From the NCBI RefSeq assembly GCF_022346545.1, contig NZ_JAKRNU010000014.1, positions 1 through 64,000 of the forward strand: DNA of 64,000 nucleotides. Reading direction: 5' to 3'. Positions 27,426 to 36,078 of the stretch are shown in pieces; within the stretch, counting starts at the first letter, position 1; each line of letters starts with the position of its first letter. A program made the translations under genes and the position numbers. This DNA comes from Sporosarcina sp. ACRSM (lineage in GTDB: Bacteria; Bacillota; Bacilli; Bacillales_A; Planococcaceae). The notes under the pieces are model-generated. The model saw nothing but the letters and a program-made list of their open reading frames with translations. It was not told the origin of the DNA and made no database searches.

Positions 27426-28228
27426 TGTCAAAGATTACGTATGATCAAGGGACCATTCATTATCAAGAAAAAGGAACGGGTGAACCGCTCGTTTTCATAC
27501 ATGGAGTCGGCTTGGATCATGCAATGTGGGAGCAACAGGTGAATCGTTTGTCTGAACAGTATCGCGTAATTGTGTACGACATGATAGGACATGGGGGATC
27601 TTCGCATCCTCCTGGTCCTTATTCACTTTCTCAGTATGTTGAACAACTTGCCTCACTTGTGGATGGGCTAAGGCTTGAAAAAATCCACCTCGTCGGATTT
27701 TCGATGGGAGGAATGGTTGCGCAAGGGTTTGCATTGACGCACCCGGAGAAAATGAAAACGCTCACAATTATGAACGCAGTTGCGAATCGGACGGAAATGC
27801 AACGCCAAGCGATCCTGGCTCGTGTGGAAGAAGTGAGAACAAACGGACCGCAATCTACAATAGAACCAGCGATTCAACGATGGTTTACCTCCGATTATCT
27901 TGAGGGACAGGGGGAAGTTGTGAATGGAATCCGTACCCGACTTCAGACAAACAATCCTGCTTCTTATATAGCGGCGTATACATTGTTTGCAACGGCCGAT
28001 CAGGAACTTTGGGATAAACTGGACCGAATTACAGTACCGACACTCGTCATCACTGGAGAAGAGGATGTCGGTTCTACACCAGAAATGGCACAGCAAATAC
28101 ATGAGAAAATTACCGATTCCGAATTGCTGATTGTTCCTGCGATGAGACATATGCTGCCAGTTGAAAGGCCTGATATTGTCAACGAAGCAATTCATTCATT
28201 TATCGAAAGAACCGTGTTTGTTAGATAA
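27425..28228 (+). CDS. alpha/beta-fold hydrolase
   Basis: 267-residue alpha/beta hydrolase. The nucleophile elbow is GFSMGG (Ser near residue 93), the oxyanion region FIHGVGLD, the acid Asp in TGEEDVGS, and the His in PAMRHMLPVERPD. It resembles 3-oxoadipate enol-lactonase and C-C or C-N hydrolases of aromatic breakdown. Start ATG 27425 overlaps the previous stop (TAATG). In a trigonelline-type route it would be the hydrolase that splits the formamido-methylene-succinate intermediate (inference). Confidence 0.88.
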   Translation: MSKITYDQGTIHYQEKGTGEPLVFIHGVGLDHAMWEQQVNRLSEQYRVIVYDMIGHGGSSHPPGPYSLSQYVEQLASLVDGLRLEKIHLVGFSMGGMVAQGFALTHPEKMKTLTIMNAVANRTEMQRQAILARVEEVRTNGPQSTIEPAIQRWFTSDYLEGQGEVVNGIRTRLQTNNPASYIAAYTLFATADQELWDKLDRITVPTLVITGEEDVGSTPEMAQQIHEKITDSELLIVPAMRHMLPVERPDIVNEAIHSFIERTVFVR

Positions 28229-28241
28229 AGGAGATGAAGAT

Positions 28242-29738
28242 TTGACTGAATTAGTAACAGAGCTAAAAACGTACGATATGTATATAAATGGCGAGTGGAC
28301 GGCATCCTCAAGCGGGGAGTACTTTCCAAGCTATAATCCGGCAACGGGAGAGGTTTGGTGTCGTGTAGCAAAAGGTACGGCTGAAGATGTGGATCGGGCG
28401 GTGCAAGCTGCACACCAAGCGTTTGCGAATTCTGAGTGGACCCATATGACCTATACCGAGCGAGGGAAGCTTGTCAGGAAATTGGGAGAGCTCATTGCTC
28501 AAAATGTCGAAGAACTTGCGCAGTACGAAACGCTTGATAACGGGAAGTTGATTCGTGAAATGCGTGGGCAATTAAGCTACTTACCTGAATTCTACTATTA
28601 TTATGCGGGCCTTGCCGATAAGATCCACGGCCAGACGCTGCCGATGGATAAACGGGATATGTTCGCTTTTACCACGAGAGAACCGCTTGGTGTTGTCGCC
28701 GCCATCACACCGTGGAATTCACCGCTTTATTTGACGACGTTGAAACTGGCACCTGCACTTGTGGCTGGTAATACAATTGTCATTAAGCCATCTGAAATGA
28801 CATCGGCTTCTTTACTTGAACTGATGAAACTTGTGGAAGAAGCAGGATTTCCTTCGGGAGTGGTCAATGTGGTGACTGGATACGGAATGCCGGTAGGTGA
28901 CACGTTGACAGCTCATCCACTTGTTAGAAGGGTTGCTTTTACGGGAGGTCCAGAGTCCGCCCGACATGTTGTCCGGAATACGGCTGAGAACTTCGCGCAA
29001 GTGTCACTCGAACTTGGCGGGAAATCGCCGAATATCGTTTTTGAGGATGCAAACCCTGATAATGCAGCGATGGGCATCATTGCCGGGATATTCGGTGCGA
29101 CGGGACAAAGCTGTGTTGCCGGATCAAGAGCCTTTTTACACGTAGACATCTATGACCAAGTGATGGAGAGACTTGTTGACCGTGTTTCCAAAATTACGAT
29201 TGGTGATCCGCTCTCTGATTGTACTGAAATGGGGCCGCTTGCAACAGAAGCACAGTTGAAGCGGGTGGAAGAATACGTCTCCATCGGGAAAGCGGAAGGT
29301 GGAAAAATTGTTATCGGTGGCAAAAAGCCGGAGCACTTGGAAAAAGGATGGTATTTTGAACCGACGATTTTCGAACATACGGATAACCAAGCACGTATTA
29401 CAAAGGAAGAAATTTTCGGTCCTGTATTAAGTGTCATTCCATTTAAAGAGGAAGCTGAAGTCATCGAGTTGGCAAACAGTACAGATTATGCATTGGCGGC
29501 TGGCATTTGGGCGAGCGATATTGCAAAAGCACACCGCGTGGCTAAGGCGGTTCGGGCAGGTATTGTTTGGGTGAATACCTACCGGAGCATCTCACCAATT
29601 GCACCAATCGGTGGTTCCGGTCTAAGTGGACATGGTCGAGAAAGCGGGTTTGATGCAATTTACGAATATACACAAAGTAAAGTTGTTTGGGTGAATACAT
29701 CATCCGAATCGATACCTGATCCATTCATCATGCGCTAA
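28242..29738 (+). CDS. NAD(P)-dependent aldehyde dehydrogenase (first of two)
   Basis: 498-residue aldehyde dehydrogenase with the general-base Glu in LELGGKSPN (near 258) and the catalytic Cys in GQSCVAGSR (near 291). The start is TTG 28242, 8 nt after AAAGGAG; an upstream frame from 28161 overlaps the hydrolase gene and is rejected. Sequence style is that of betaine-aldehyde / hydroxymuconic-semialdehyde dehydrogenases. With the second ALDH gene 350 bp downstream, the operon can oxidise two different aldehydes, for example a ring-cleavage aldehyde and succinate semialdehyde. Confidence 0.92.
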   Translation: MTELVTELKTYDMYINGEWTASSSGEYFPSYNPATGEVWCRVAKGTAEDVDRAVQAAHQAFANSEWTHMTYTERGKLVRKLGELIAQNVEELAQYETLDNGKLIREMRGQLSYLPEFYYYYAGLADKIHGQTLPMDKRDMFAFTTREPLGVVAAITPWNSPLYLTTLKLAPALVAGNTIVIKPSEMTSASLLELMKLVEEAGFPSGVVNVVTGYGMPVGDTLTAHPLVRRVAFTGGPESARHVVRNTAENFAQVSLELGGKSPNIVFEDANPDNAAMGIIAGIFGATGQSCVAGSRAFLHVDIYDQVMERLVDRVSKITIGDPLSDCTEMGPLATEAQLKRVEEYVSIGKAEGGKIVIGGKKPEHLEKGWYFEPTIFEHTDNQARITKEEIFGPVLSVIPFKEEAEVIELANSTDYALAAGIWASDIAKAHRVAKAVRAGIVWVNTYRSISPIAPIGGSGLSGHGRESGFDAIYEYTQSKVVWVNTSSESIPDPFIMR

Positions 29739-29774
29739 ACAACGTTTATCTTTATGAAGAAGGGAGAAATCGAC

Positions 29775-30059
29775 ATGCCTATCGACAAAATGATTCATTT
29801 GCCGGATTTGTCTTTCATCCGTCTATGCAACGAAGAGTATGGCATAAACAGAGGACTCTATAATACGATTGATCTGTTTTTTTACGAACGTGGCTTCGAA
29901 CGAATAGTAGATAGAAGAAGAAATATACTCTACTTTCTTGAACATATTCAAAAAAATACAGATTTTAAAAATAATCGTGCTAAATTCGGAAGTGGTGGAT
30001 TAAAGATAAAAATCGAAGAATATCTCGTTGAACTCAAGAAGAATAGAGTAGCAATCTAA
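29775..30059 (+). CDS. small hypothetical protein inside the catabolic operon
   Basis: Not recognised. About 94 residues starting MPIDKMIHLPDLSFIRLCNE, basic and helical, no membrane segment or known motif seen. The ATG at 29775 follows GAAGGGAG by about 10 nt; an ATG at 29754 would lie before this ribosome site. It is more AT-rich than its neighbours. It lies between the two aldehyde dehydrogenase genes with short gaps (36 and 24 bp), so it is co-transcribed and may be a pathway accessory. Confidence 0.7.
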   Translation: MPIDKMIHLPDLSFIRLCNEEYGINRGLYNTIDLFFYERGFERIVDRRRNILYFLEHIQKNTDFKNNRAKFGSGGLKIKIEEYLVELKKNRVAI

Positions 30060-30083
30060 TAGAGGAAGAAGGTTATCTTAATC

Positions 30084-31529
30084 ATGACGGAGTCGATCAC
30101 AAGTGTAAAGAAGCAACATCTTCTTATTAACGGTGAATGGGTGGAAGCGGGGGAATACAGTCGGCTTCGCTCTCCTTATTCAGGTGAAATCATTGCAGAG
30201 GTACCGATGGCGACAGGGGCAGAAACAGAGTTGGCAATCGAAGCAGCTGTGAACGCACGACAAGTGATGGCGAAAATGCCGGCTCATAGACGTGCAGAGA
30301 TTTTGGAAAATTTAGTCCACTCTTTGCGAGAAAGAGCCGAAGAAGCAGCTGAAATCATAGCGTTGGAAGCGGCAAAACCGATTGCGACAGCAAGAGGCGA
30401 AGTGGGCCGTACGATTGAAACATATAAGTTTGCCGCTGAGGAAGCGAAACGTATCCATGGCGAAACACTTCCCCTGGATGCCGCTCGTGGCGGGGAAAAT
30501 CGCCTCGCTTATACAGTGCGTGAACCGATTGGTGTCATTGGCGCGATTACACCTTTCAATTTTCCAATGAATTTAGTTGCGCATAAAGTCGGACCGGCAA
30601 TCGCAAGCGGCAATACGATTGTCTTAAAGCCGGCGTCGCAAACACCGCTCTCCTCGTTCTTTATCGCGGAACTTCTTCTAGAAGCGGGATTGCCGAAAGG
30701 GGCGCTTAACGTTGTGACGGGAAGCGGCAGAGTGACCGGTGATAAGCTCGTGACGGACGATCGAGTCAGTATGATCACATTTACAGGAAGCCCGGCGGTC
30801 GGAATCGGTATACGAAGCAAGGCAGGCTTGAAGAGAGTCACATTAGAGCTTGGTTCCAATGCGGCAGTGATTGTCGATAAGGACGTTGACCTTGATAAAA
30901 TCATTCCACGTTGTGTAACCGGCGCTTTCGCTTTTCAAGGCCAAGTATGTATTGCTTTGCAACGTGCATATGTCCATGAAGATGTCTACGAAGAGTTCGT
31001 TGGAAAACTTGTAGAAGAAACGAAAAAGCTCGTCATCGGGAATCCATTTGACGAACAAACGGATGTATCCGCGCTTATTTCAGCCGGGGATGTAGAACGG
31101 ACACTCGGCTGGATAGAAGAAGCGAAAAACCATGGAGCAAAAGTTGTAGCAGGTGGCCATGCAGAAGGAAATATTCTTTATCCTACGATTATCCTTGAGG
31201 CGGATGAAGCATTAAAAGTGTCTTGCAACGAAGTATTTGCTCCAATTGTTGTCGTCAATAAAGTGAAAAATGTGGCACAAGCGATTGAACAAGTAAATGA
31301 CTCGCGCTACGGGTTACAAGCGGGAATTTACACAAATGATGTAACGACAGCTTTGAATGCAGCAGATCAGTTATTTGTCGGCGGCGTGATGATCAACGAT
31401 ATTCCGACATTCCGGGTGGATAACATGCCATACGGTGGCGTGAAGGAAAGTGGCACAGGCCGTGAAGGATTGAAATATGCAATAGAAGAAATGACTGAAA
31501 TGAAACTGGTTGTTTGGAACCGGAATTAG
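30084..31529 (+). CDS. NAD(P)-dependent aldehyde dehydrogenase (second of two), semialdehyde type
   Basis: 481-residue aldehyde dehydrogenase with the general-base Glu in LELGSNAAV (near 254) and the catalytic Cys in GQVCIALQR (near 288). The length and the PFNFPMNLVAHKVGPAIASGN segment place it near succinate-semialdehyde and lactaldehyde-type enzymes. It is a candidate for the last step, oxidation of succinate semialdehyde to succinate. It is quite different from the first ALDH, so the two are not a recent duplication. Confidence 0.92.
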   Translation: MTESITSVKKQHLLINGEWVEAGEYSRLRSPYSGEIIAEVPMATGAETELAIEAAVNARQVMAKMPAHRRAEILENLVHSLRERAEEAAEIIALEAAKPIATARGEVGRTIETYKFAAEEAKRIHGETLPLDAARGGENRLAYTVREPIGVIGAITPFNFPMNLVAHKVGPAIASGNTIVLKPASQTPLSSFFIAELLLEAGLPKGALNVVTGSGRVTGDKLVTDDRVSMITFTGSPAVGIGIRSKAGLKRVTLELGSNAAVIVDKDVDLDKIIPRCVTGAFAFQGQVCIALQRAYVHEDVYEEFVGKLVEETKKLVIGNPFDEQTDVSALISAGDVERTLGWIEEAKNHGAKVVAGGHAEGNILYPTIILEADEALKVSCNEVFAPIVVVNKVKNVAQAIEQVNDSRYGLQAGIYTNDVTTALNAADQLFVGGVMINDIPTFRVDNMPYGGVKESGTGREGLKYAIEEMTEMKLVVWNRN

Positions 31530-31540
31530 GAGGCAAAAGT

Positions 31541-31822
31541 ATGGCGTATTATGCGGCATTGTTGCACATGGTGAATCCTGAGAAAAATGCTCAGGTTCTT
31601 CCCCGTCATATTGCTTATTTGGAAGAGTTGGAAGCGCAAGGAAAAATTTTTGCGAGAGGTCCCTTTACGGATGGAACTGGCGGCCTCGTCGTCTATATTG
31701 CAGACACCTATGAAGAAGCTGTTGAAATGGCAGAAGCAGATCCGCATGTCGTGGAGGAAGTGCGTCGGTTGGAGATAAAGGAATGGAAAGCTATTTCATT
31801 GTTTCAACGCCAAGGAAGTTAA
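31541..31822 (+). CDS. YciI family protein
   Basis: 93-residue ferredoxin-like alpha+beta barrel protein of the YCII family: RHIAYLEELEAQGKIFARGPF and the conserved ADPHVVEEV near the end, with the His-Asp pair typical of the family. YciI-like proteins include muconolactone isomerase relatives and dehydrochlorinases, and small isomerase or lactone-handling roles occur in aromatic pathways. The start is ATG 31541, after GGAGGC; the 31514 reading overlaps the previous gene. Confidence 0.85.
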   Translation: MAYYAALLHMVNPEKNAQVLPRHIAYLEELEAQGKIFARGPFTDGTGGLVVYIADTYEEAVEMAEADPHVVEEVRRLEIKEWKAISLFQRQGS

Positions 31823-31873
31823 CTGATTATCGTTGAAAGAGTTTTTAATATGTTTTAAAAGGAGTGTTTCATC

Positions 31874-32389
31874 ATGCAAAAAGCAGAACACCAAGAGTTA
31901 TTTAAACAAATTATGGGGAATTACCCAACAGGCGTAACCATTGTCACAACAACGGATGAGAACGGAAAGCCTGTCGGGTTGACAGTGAATTCATTTGCTT
32001 CCGTATCCTTGGATCCGCTTATGTTGCTTTGGTCTATCGATCATCGCGTGTCATCATTAAAAGCGTTTACGGAAGGCGGGAAATTCGCTGTACACGTCCT
32101 ATCCGGTGAACAACAAGAGCTTTGTAAAACGTTTGCGAGTAAAGTTGAGGATCGATTTAGCGGTTGTGAGTGGAGCCTTTCCGAAAATGGTTTACCAATC
32201 CTTGCCGGCGCATTCGGAGTCTTTGAATGTAAAACATTTAAAGCGATTGAGGCGGGAGATCATACGGTTTTGATTGGAGAAGTCATCGATCTTCAAGTTA
32301 TTGCAGAAAAAGATCCGATGCTTTATCACCGCAGAGTTTTTGGACCAATACCGGAGGAATTCTACACGCCGAAACAACCTGTCTCATAA
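31874..32389 (+). CDS. flavin reductase (FMN-binding split-barrel, HpaC-like)
   Basis: 171-residue NAD(P)H:flavin oxidoreductase, with YPTGVTIVTT at residue 18, GLTVNSFASVSLDPLMLLW flavin-binding segment and a C-terminal DHTVLIGEV with the conserved His. It should supply reduced flavin to the luciferase-like monooxygenase encoded first in the operon. It is the last gene before the operon terminator. Confidence 0.93.
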   Translation: MQKAEHQELFKQIMGNYPTGVTIVTTTDENGKPVGLTVNSFASVSLDPLMLLWSIDHRVSSLKAFTEGGKFAVHVLSGEQQELCKTFASKVEDRFSGCEWSLSENGLPILAGAFGVFECKTFKAIEAGDHTVLIGEVIDLQVIAEKDPMLYHRRVFGPIPEEFYTPKQPVS

Positions 32390-32408
32390 GCTCAAATCAC
32401 AGAGAACT

Positions 32409-32451
32409 AAAACCCTTGGAAACTTCATCAGTAGGAAGTTCCAAGGGTTTT
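32409..32451 (+). terminator. terminator of the catabolic operon
   Basis: AAAACCCTTGGAAACTTC at 32409-32426 pairs with GAAGTTCCAAGGGTTTT ending at 32451 (one bulge). The end is rich in T. Confidence 0.85.
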
Positions 32452-32545
32452 AAAGTTTCTCAATTTGAGCAACCATAAGTGATAGGGTTCAGGCAGGGAA
32501 TACTAGTATGCCCTGTTAAGTGTTTAATTTAATTGTTTTGTTATT

Positions 32546-34387
32546 TTATTTTTTCAACGTGCTGAATAAAGTACTATATGCAGTAACAGCTTGTTGGTAA
32601 TAACCGACTAACTTGTCCCATACTGTTGTTTGGGCTGGAGCGTCAGCTTCTTCGTCCAGAGCAGGCTCTTCAGTAGTCTCATCACCTTCAGCCGGAACAT
32701 CAGTCTCCTCTTCGTCTAGTGCAGGCTCTTCAGTAGTCTCATCACCTTCAGCCGGAACATCAGTCTCCTCTTCGTCTAGTGCAGGCTCTTCAGTAGTCTC
32801 ATCACCTTCAGCCGGAGCGTCAGTCTCCTCTTCATCTAGTGCAGGCTCTTCAGTAGTCTCATCACCTTCAGCTGGAGCATCATTTTCCTCTTCGTCTAGT
32901 GCAGGCTCTTCAGCTGTCTCATCACCGTCAGCCGGAGCGTCATTTTCTTCTTCGTCCAGAGCGGGTTCCTCAGCCGTGTCGTCACCTTCAGCTGGAGCAT
33001 CAGTTACCTCTTCGTCAAGAATAGGTTCTTCTGCAGCTTCCTCATCCACTGGTAATATCAGACCAAGATAATCTTGGATAAGGAAATCGTAGTAATCAAT
33101 TAAACTTCCGTAACTTTGTAGAATAGATCTATATTCATTTACTAGTTCATCTGTTATAATAACGCTATCGTTGGATTGGTCAGTTGATGTCGTATCTTCA
33201 TTGATACTATCGTCAGCTGGCCTTTCTGTTTCCTTTTCTTCATTTGTACCTTCTTCACCAGCAGGATCTTCTTCAACCTCAGTTTCGTCTGCAGCTTCGT
33301 CTTCGTTAACAGGTGCATCTGTTGTGTCTTCATCGACTCCAGGAAGCTCAATAGTCTCCTCTTCATCAACAGGATTCTCTGTCGTATCTTCGTTTTCATC
33401 AACAGGAACATCTGTTGTATCTACGTCGACTGGAGCATCCGTATCTTCGTCTTCGTCAACAGGAACCTCTGTCGTGTCTTCGTCGACCGGAGCATCCGTA
33501 GCCTCGTCTTCGTCAACAGGATTCTCTGTCGTGTCTTCATCGACCGGAACATCTGCAGCCTCGTCTTCGTCAACAGGAACCTCTGTCGTGTCTTCATCGA
33601 CCGGAACATCTGCAGCCTCGTCTTCGTCAACAGGAACCTCTGTCGTGTCTTCGTCGACCGGAGCATCCGTAGCCTCGTCTTCGTCGACAGGAACATCTGT
33701 CGTATCTTCATCGACTGGAGCATCCGTAGCTTCGTCTTCGTCGACAGGAACATCTGTCGTATCTTCATCGACCGGAACATCTGCAGCCTCGTCTTCATCA
33801 ACAGGAACGTCAGTTGTGTCTTCGTCGACCGGAACATCTGTAACTTCATCTTCATCAACAGGATTCTCTGTTGTATCTTCATCGATCGGAGCATCTGTAT
33901 CTTCGTCTTCATCAACAGGATTCTCTGTTGTATCTTCATCGACCGGAACATCTGTAACTTCGTCTTCATCAACAGGATTCTCTGTTGTATCTTCATCGAT
34001 CGGAGCATCTGTTGTATCGTCTTCATCCACTACTGGAGTTTCATTCGTATCTTCTTCGTCAGCAGGAGCATCTGCTGCATCGTCCTCATCAACTGGTATA
34101 TCCGTTGCATCATCATCCGAAGTATCATCATTCGGTGTCGCTGCCAGCCAATTTTTACTTGCAATCGTACGCATGATTTTTCCTTTTTCAGGTGAACCCG
34201 GAAGGCTAGTGGCATAAGATGAAACCTCTGCACCATGATTTTTAAACGCTGTGGCTTCTTCTTTTTCAGCCGCGAAAGCTGATCCGCCTGCTCCGAAAAT
34301 AGCAGCAGTTAGCATTGAGGTAGACATGACAAACGGCAAAATCTTCTTGTTTGTGTTTTTCTCTTTAGAATTCGTTTCTTTAACCAA
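32546..34387 (-). CDS. secreted, extremely acidic tandem-repeat protein
   Basis: 613 residues with a long signal peptide (KKILPFVMSTSMLTAAIFG..AFA, cleavage near residue 40). A repeat region of about 19-residue units follows, type DTTDVPVDEDEATDAPVDE (about residues 95-360). Next is a ~100-residue non-repetitive part (SNDSVIITDELVNEYRSILQ..), a second repeat block of 20-residue units (EETDAPAEGDETTEEPALDE) and a short aromatic C-terminus (WDKLVGYYQQAVTAYSTLF). Almost every third residue is Asp or Glu. No LPXTG, SLH or other wall anchor is seen. The TTG start at 34387 has GGGAG 11 nt upstream. Function unknown; metal (Ca2+) binding, biofilm matrix or salt adaptation are possibilities only. Confidence 0.85.
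   Translation of the reverse strand: MVKETNSKEKNTNKKILPFVMSTSMLTAAIFGAGGSAFAAEKEEATAFKNHGAEVSSYATSLPGSPEKGKIMRTIASKNWLAATPNDDTSDDDATDIPVDEDDAADAPADEEDTNETPVVDEDDTTDAPIDEDTTENPVDEDEVTDVPVDEDTTENPVDEDEDTDAPIDEDTTENPVDEDEVTDVPVDEDTTDVPVDEDEAADVPVDEDTTDVPVDEDEATDAPVDEDTTDVPVDEDEATDAPVDEDTTEVPVDEDEAADVPVDEDTTEVPVDEDEAADVPVDEDTTENPVDEDEATDAPVDEDTTEVPVDEDEDTDAPVDVDTTDVPVDENEDTTENPVDEEETIELPGVDEDTTDAPVNEDEAADETEVEEDPAGEEGTNEEKETERPADDSINEDTTSTDQSNDSVIITDELVNEYRSILQSYGSLIDYYDFLIQDYLGLILPVDEEAAEEPILDEEVTDAPAEGDDTAEEPALDEEENDAPADGDETAEEPALDEEENDAPAEGDETTEEPALDEEETDAPAEGDETTEEPALDEEETDVPAEGDETTEEPALDEEETDVPAEGDETTEEPALDEEADAPAQTTVWDKLVGYYQQAVTAYSTLFSTLKK
32638..33000. repeat. 60-bp tandem repeats inside the acidic protein gene
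   Basis: Six to seven in-frame units of 60 bp; two neighbouring units (32701-32760 and 32761-32820) are almost identical at DNA level. The near-identity points to recent slippage or unequal crossing-over. Confidence 0.9.
33400..34020. repeat. 57-bp tandem repeats inside the acidic protein gene
   Basis: About ten in-frame units of 57 bp encoding 19 residues each, with more silent and conservative changes than the 60-bp block. The unit count is likely to vary between strains. Confidence 0.85.
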
Positions 34388-34942
34388 GAATCATCAAACT
34401 CCCTTTTTTTGCATATTTTTTTTAGTCTCAACTGCTCAACTATGAAACTGACACTCATTTTCTCAAGTCGTTATGTACACCTACCTCCTTTACACGCAAT
34501 GGATTAAATCAGGGTCAGTTTTTTGATAACCGTCTGACGTTTGTCAAACGAATCATGTGCAGTGCCCCGTCTGCTTGATAACAACATTAACAAAAGAAAA
34601 TAACGAGAGGGTAACAATCAAGTAACAACTTTCCATGGGAATATTAACCTTTGTCATAATGAAAAAAATATTCCGAGAGTCCTAGATACTGTATGAAAAA
34701 AGGCTGAAAAGGAGGTCCATTCTAATAGACTCACACCCTTTACTCCAGTTTCTTCCTTCTGGGGAAGTCCTCGCAAAAGGCTATGCCAAAGCATTGTGTT
34801 ACTTTTTCGATAACTCTGTTAGGTGGTCTAAACGATCCATCGTTATTCGGGTTTAAATATTACAGACCTAAATTTATGTTTAATGTTTGAGATAGAGTGA
34901 ATTATAAAGATGTTAATAAACTAATAAAGGGAGCGTGTGAAA
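34388..34942. other. intergenic stretch between the acidic-repeat gene and sodC
   Basis: No certain gene. From 34689 to about 34855 a frame without a good start reads LYEKRLKRRSILID, then HPLLQFLPSGEVLAKGYAKA, preceded by AAAAGGAGG at 34707-34715. It is too short and startless to call a gene but looks protein-like. CTTCC at 34751-34755 and GGAAG at 34762-34766 form a small stem. The rest is AT-rich and holds the promoters of the flanking genes. Confidence 0.4.
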
Positions 34943-35578
34943 ATGAAAAAGTGGTTCTTTACAATGTCTACAATTGTTCTTGTCTTGGGTCTTGGAGCGT
35001 GCAACGATGAAACAGATGACGCGGCACCGGCTACGGGAGTGGATGAATTGAAGGAAGAGGAGAACTTGGAAACAGGCGATGTTGATAATCCGAATCTGTC
35101 TGATGTGAACGAGACGGGGGAGGAAGAGCTTTCATCCAAGACTGTTGACTTGATAGATACAAGTGGAAACTCGGTCGGTGTTGCGGAATTGACTGAGGAA
35201 GAAGATGGTGTACGCGTGAATGTGAATGTAACCGGCTTACCTGAAGGGTTGCATGGTTTTCATTTCCACGAGATCGGGAAATGTGAAGCTCCGGATTTTG
35301 AGTCGGCTGGCAGTCATTTCAATCCGACTGGCGCCAATCATGGATTAGAGAGCGAAAATGGTCCACATGCAGGTGATCTGCCGAATCTTGAAGTGGGGGC
35401 AGACGGGGCTGTGGATGAGGAGTTTTTAGCGGAACTTGTCACGCTGACAAGTGGACAAGATAACTCATTATTGCGCGAAGGCGGGACAGCGCTTGTCATT
35501 CATGCTGAAGCGGACGATGACAAAACGCAGCCATCCGGAAATTCCGGTGATCGTATTGCGTGTGGGGTTGTACAATAA
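34943..35578 (+). CDS. sodC: Cu/Zn superoxide dismutase lipoprotein
   Basis: Surface-anchored superoxide dismutase. The lipobox is LGAC (Cys near residue 19), followed by an acidic linker of ~45 residues and the SodC barrel. Copper ligands are seen as GFHFHEIG, SHFNP and VIHAEADD, the disulfide Cys pair in GKCEAPDF and RIACGVV, and the zinc loop as HGLESENGPHAGDLP. All metal ligands appear present, so it should be active, unlike B. subtilis YojM, which as I recall has a changed copper ligand. Start ATG 34943, AAAGGGAG 9 nt upstream. Confidence 0.95.
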   Translation: MKKWFFTMSTIVLVLGLGACNDETDDAAPATGVDELKEEENLETGDVDNPNLSDVNETGEEELSSKTVDLIDTSGNSVGVAELTEEEDGVRVNVNVTGLPEGLHGFHFHEIGKCEAPDFESAGSHFNPTGANHGLESENGPHAGDLPNLEVGADGAVDEEFLAELVTLTSGQDNSLLREGGTALVIHAEADDDKTQPSGNSGDRIACGVVQ

Positions 35579-35598
35579 TTATAAGTTATAAAACGGGG

Positions 35599-35642
35599 AA
35601 CACCTTCATTACGAAGAAAATCTGTAATGAAGGTGTTTTTTT
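35599..35642 (+). terminator. Rho-independent terminator of sodC
   Basis: AACACCTTCATTAC at 35599-35612 pairs perfectly with GTAATGAAGGTGTT at 35624-35637, followed by T. Confidence 0.93.
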
Positions 35643-35701
35643 AGCTATGAAAAAGTCTTTGATCTATCTCTACTTTGGAAAATAGAAAAAACTCTTCTAT
35701 A

Positions 35702-35998
35702 TTACTTTATTTTTAAAACGAGTAGATCGGCATCTTCCACAGATTCCAAGCTATGCTTTTCAAATGGATTCATCTGAAGAATATTTTCGCTGGACAATTC
35801 GACCTTTTCTTCTTCGACTGTGAATAAAACGGTCCCCCTACGTACAATGATCAGGACATCACAATCTGCATGATGCGTTGGAATCTTTTCTCCTTTTTTT
35901 AATTGGATATTCATGACCTCATAATTTGACTCGCTTACAATCTTTCCGACATGCTTGTTCTTTTCTTCAACTACATAAGGCGTTTGAATGATCTGCAT
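35702..35998 (-). CDS. small cupin-domain protein
   Basis: 98-residue single-domain cupin. LKKGEKIPTHHADCDVLIIVRRG carries the GX5HXH-like metal motif, and NPFEKHSLES the second motif with its His. Function unknown; small cupins of this kind bind metals or sugars or act as sensors. Monocistronic, with a GGGAGGAA ribosome site upstream of ATG 35998. Confidence 0.82.
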   Translation of the reverse strand: MQIIQTPYVVEEKNKHVGKIVSESNYEVMNIQLKKGEKIPTHHADCDVLIIVRRGTVLFTVEEEKVELSSENILQMNPFEKHSLESVEDADLLVLKIK

Positions 35999-36078
35999 AA
36001 TTATTCCTCCCTCATATAATGTACGGAAAATCTAACGTGTTCCATAATAATAGTATAAGTGAGTTCATAAATAAATAA

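Noticed and set aside
32638-34020. Regular repeats that could suggest a CRISPR array
   Set aside because: The 57- and 60-bp units are contiguous, in frame, and have no unique spacers; they encode protein repeats.
33171-34217. Long plus-strand open frame (348 codons) rich in Ser, Thr and Val
   Set aside because: It is the antisense shadow of the acidic-repeat gene. The minus-strand frame has a signal peptide and sensible repeats, while this one is pure low complexity without a ribosome site.
34700-34870. Possible riboswitch or small gene before sodC
   Set aside because: I compared the region by eye with cyclic-di-GMP and cyclic-di-AMP riboswitch patterns and found no match; the short frame has no standard start.
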